This document shows, one piece after another, positions 7,071 to 8,211 of a DNA stretch of 8,211 bases (the first letter of the stretch is position 1; every line of letters begins with the position of its first letter). The stretch is from Candidatus Methylomirabilota bacterium (GTDB lineage Bacteria > Methylomirabilota > Methylomirabilia > Methylomirabilales > JACPAU01): positions 1 to 8,211 of the forward strand of contig JACPAU010000269.1 in assembly GCA_016180705.1 (NCBI GenBank), read 5' to 3'. Under the pieces are notes generated by a model. It did no database searches and was not told the DNA's origin. It saw nothing but the letters and a program-made list of their open reading frames with translations. The position numbers and the translations under genes were made by a program.

Positions 7071-7834
7071 TACTTGAGGTCCCGGTACTGGAACACCCAG
7101 ACCGCGACGGCGAGTAGCGCGGTCGTGTAGGCGAGGCCGTATCCGGCGGCCAAGGTTGCGGCGGCCGCCGGGACCGGGCGGCCGTGGACGACCGCGGCCC
7201 CTACGTCCAGGCTGGCCAGGTTCGGCAGGACGAGATAGACGGCGGACACCGCCGCCTGCAGGAGGGGGCCGCCGAAGGTGGCGGCGAAGAGCTTCAGGTC
7301 CTCGGCCAGGCTCCCCACCGCCACCAGGCCCAGGGAGAAGATGGCGCTCAGGGTGGGGGCGGAGAAGGTGGAGAAGAGGACGGCGATCGCGGTCACGACG
7401 AGGAGCTTGAGGAAGGTCAGGCCCACCGGCAGGAGAAGCTCCCAGGCGAGGCGGGCCTCCATGGTCGAAGCGAGCAGGAGCAGGCCCGCGGCCATGATGG
7501 CCACGTTGACGGCCAGCGTCAGGGCCAGGCCGAGGAACTTCCCCAGGACGAACTCGGCGCGCCGGATCGGCTTCGTGATGATGGTGTACAGGGTCCGCCG
7601 CTCGATCTCCTTGTAGACGAGACCGACCCCGATGAAGATCGCGATGAGGGTCCCCACCAGCCCGATGGCCGCCAGCCCCAGGTCCTTGATGATCTTCACC
7701 TCCCCGCCCACGCTGAGCGTGGCCAGGAGGACGGAGCCGCCGATCATGGCCAGGGCGAAGATCAGGAGGCTGTAGAGGATCCGGTCCCGGATCGCCTCCC
7801 GGAATGTGTTGAAGGCAATGACGGCCGTCCTCAT
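7070..7834 (-). CDS. ABC-2 type transporter permease (NosY-like)
   Basis: This 254-residue integral membrane protein is the permease of an ABC exporter. It has about six hydrophobic segments, near 19-40, 53-73, 101-122, 139-157, 160-178 and 232-248. The first cytoplasmic loop carries YKEIERRTLYTIITKPI (74-90) followed by FVLGKF, the signature of ABC-2 permeases of the COG1277/NosY group. The N-terminal segment NTFREAIRDRIL (9-20) is also typical of the family. It pairs with the ATPase encoded immediately upstream. The ATG has GGGAGG seven bases upstream and overlaps the ATPase stop as ATGA. The substrate cannot be told from the sequence; nothing nearby suggests copper or nitrous-oxide reductase genes, so a Nos role is not supported. 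An envelope or glycoconjugate-related substrate would suit the neighbours but is a guess. Confidence 0.9.
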   Translation of the reverse strand: MRTAVIAFNTFREAIRDRILYSLLIFALAMIGGSVLLATLSVGGEVKIIKDLGLAAIGLVGTLIAIFIGVGLVYKEIERRTLYTIITKPIRRAEFVLGKFLGLALTLAVNVAIMAAGLLLLASTMEARLAWELLLPVGLTFLKLLVVTAIAVLFSTFSAPTLSAIFSLGLVAVGSLAEDLKLFAATFGGPLLQAAVSAVYLVLPNLASLDVGAAVVHGRPVPAAAATLAAGYGLAYTTALLAVAVWVFQYRDLK

Positions 7835-8211
7835 TGGCCTGCCTCCCGGATCCGCTCGAGGAAGACCTCCTCCAGGGTCCGCCGGTGGGGTACCACGCTG
7901 TGCACCCGCCCCCCCGCCGTCAGGATCGCGCGGAGGACCTCCGTGAGGTCGTCTTCGCCCTTCACCGCCACGAGGATCCGGTCCCCGCTCCGGACCGGCG
8001 GGCCCACGCTCCGGGCGGCCAGGGCTTCCGCCGCCTCGGGCGGCAGCCCCGAGGCAGTCACCTCGATCTGCTCGAGCGGGCTGGCCAGCAGGTCCTCCAC
8101 CCTCCCCACGGCGGCCAGGCGGCCGCCCAGGATGATCCCCACCCGGTCGCAGAGCATCTCCACGTCCGGGATGATGTGGGTCGAGAAGAAGACCGTCCGG
8201 CCCTCCTCGCG
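7831..8211 (-). CDS. ABC transporter ATP-binding protein, C-terminal part (N-terminus outside window)
   Basis: This is the last 126 residues of the ATPase subunit for the adjacent permease. The frame stays open to the window edge. The window begins just after the expected Walker B region, with EGRTVFFSTHIIPDVEMLCD, which holds the switch (H-loop) histidine in STH. It continues into DRVGIILGGRLAAVGRVEDLL, typical of ABC-2 exporter ATPases of the CcmA/NosF type. A C-terminal regulatory-like extension then ends in RTLEEVFLERIREAGQ, also common in that group. Walker A, the Q-loop and the signature motif lie outside the window. The GTG at 8163 is not the start, because conserved sequence continues upstream of it. 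The stop overlaps the permease ATG. Confidence 0.92.
   Translation of the reverse strand, partial: REEGRTVFFSTHIIPDVEMLCDRVGIILGGRLAAVGRVEDLLASPLEQIEVTASGLPPEAAEALAARSVGPPVRSGDRILVAVKGEDDLTEVLRAILTAGGRVHSVVPHRRTLEEVFLERIREAGQ

Noticed and set aside
7070..8211. Nitrous oxide reductase maturation (NosF/NosY) assignment
   Set aside because: The similarity is at the broad ABC-2 family level, and no nos genes or copper-site proteins are nearby.

Overview
The window is a compact, very GC-rich piece (about 70% GC by eye) of a bacterial chromosome. Every gene I can support lies on the minus strand, so transcription runs from base 8211 towards base 1. The strong third-position GC bias, GTG and TTG starts, a sigma-54-type response regulator and a type IV pilus-type prepilin peptidase suggest an environmental bacterium of the Methylomirabilota/Rokubacteria or delta-proteobacterial kind. 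That placement is inference only; no marker gene is present. I see no tRNA, rRNA, CRISPR array, insertion sequence, promoter or terminator, and no stretch without a gene.

In transcription order the layout is: (1) 8211-7831, the C-terminal end of an ABC transporter ATPase, cut by the window edge; (2) 7834-7070, its ABC-2 type permease; (3) 7070-6354, a membrane-anchored TPR protein of unknown function; (4) 6357-4789, a polytopic TMTC-like glycosyltransferase-type protein with four C-terminal TPRs; (5) 4779-2785, one open frame that joins a family 2 glycosyltransferase, a class I SAM methyltransferase and an A24 prepilin peptidase; (6) 2771-858, a membrane sensor histidine kinase with a PAS domain; (7) 861-1, the receiver and most of the AAA+ domain of an NtrC-type response regulator, cut by the other window edge.

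Neighbouring genes overlap by 1 or 4 bases (ATGA or TAATG junctions), or the stop codon lies on or next to the next gene's Shine-Dalgarno. This points to one translationally coupled operon. The contents suggest a cell-envelope module: an exporter, polyprenyl-sugar/GT-C-like glycosylation, type IV pilin maturation and a two-component system placed as PilS/PilR often are. The functional link between the glycosylation and pilus parts is inferred from gene order.

The most notable feature is the glycosyltransferase-methyltransferase-prepilin peptidase frame. There is no stop between the methyltransferase and the peptidase. The expected end of the methyltransferase fold is missing, and the peptidase begins at its first membrane helix. 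Normal prepilin peptidase topology would put the fused enzymes on the wrong side of the membrane. A GTG with a good ribosome binding site at the junction (3540) could start the peptidase separately. The TMTC-like gene also appears to lack segments usual in its family, including the expected acidic pair near its N-terminus.
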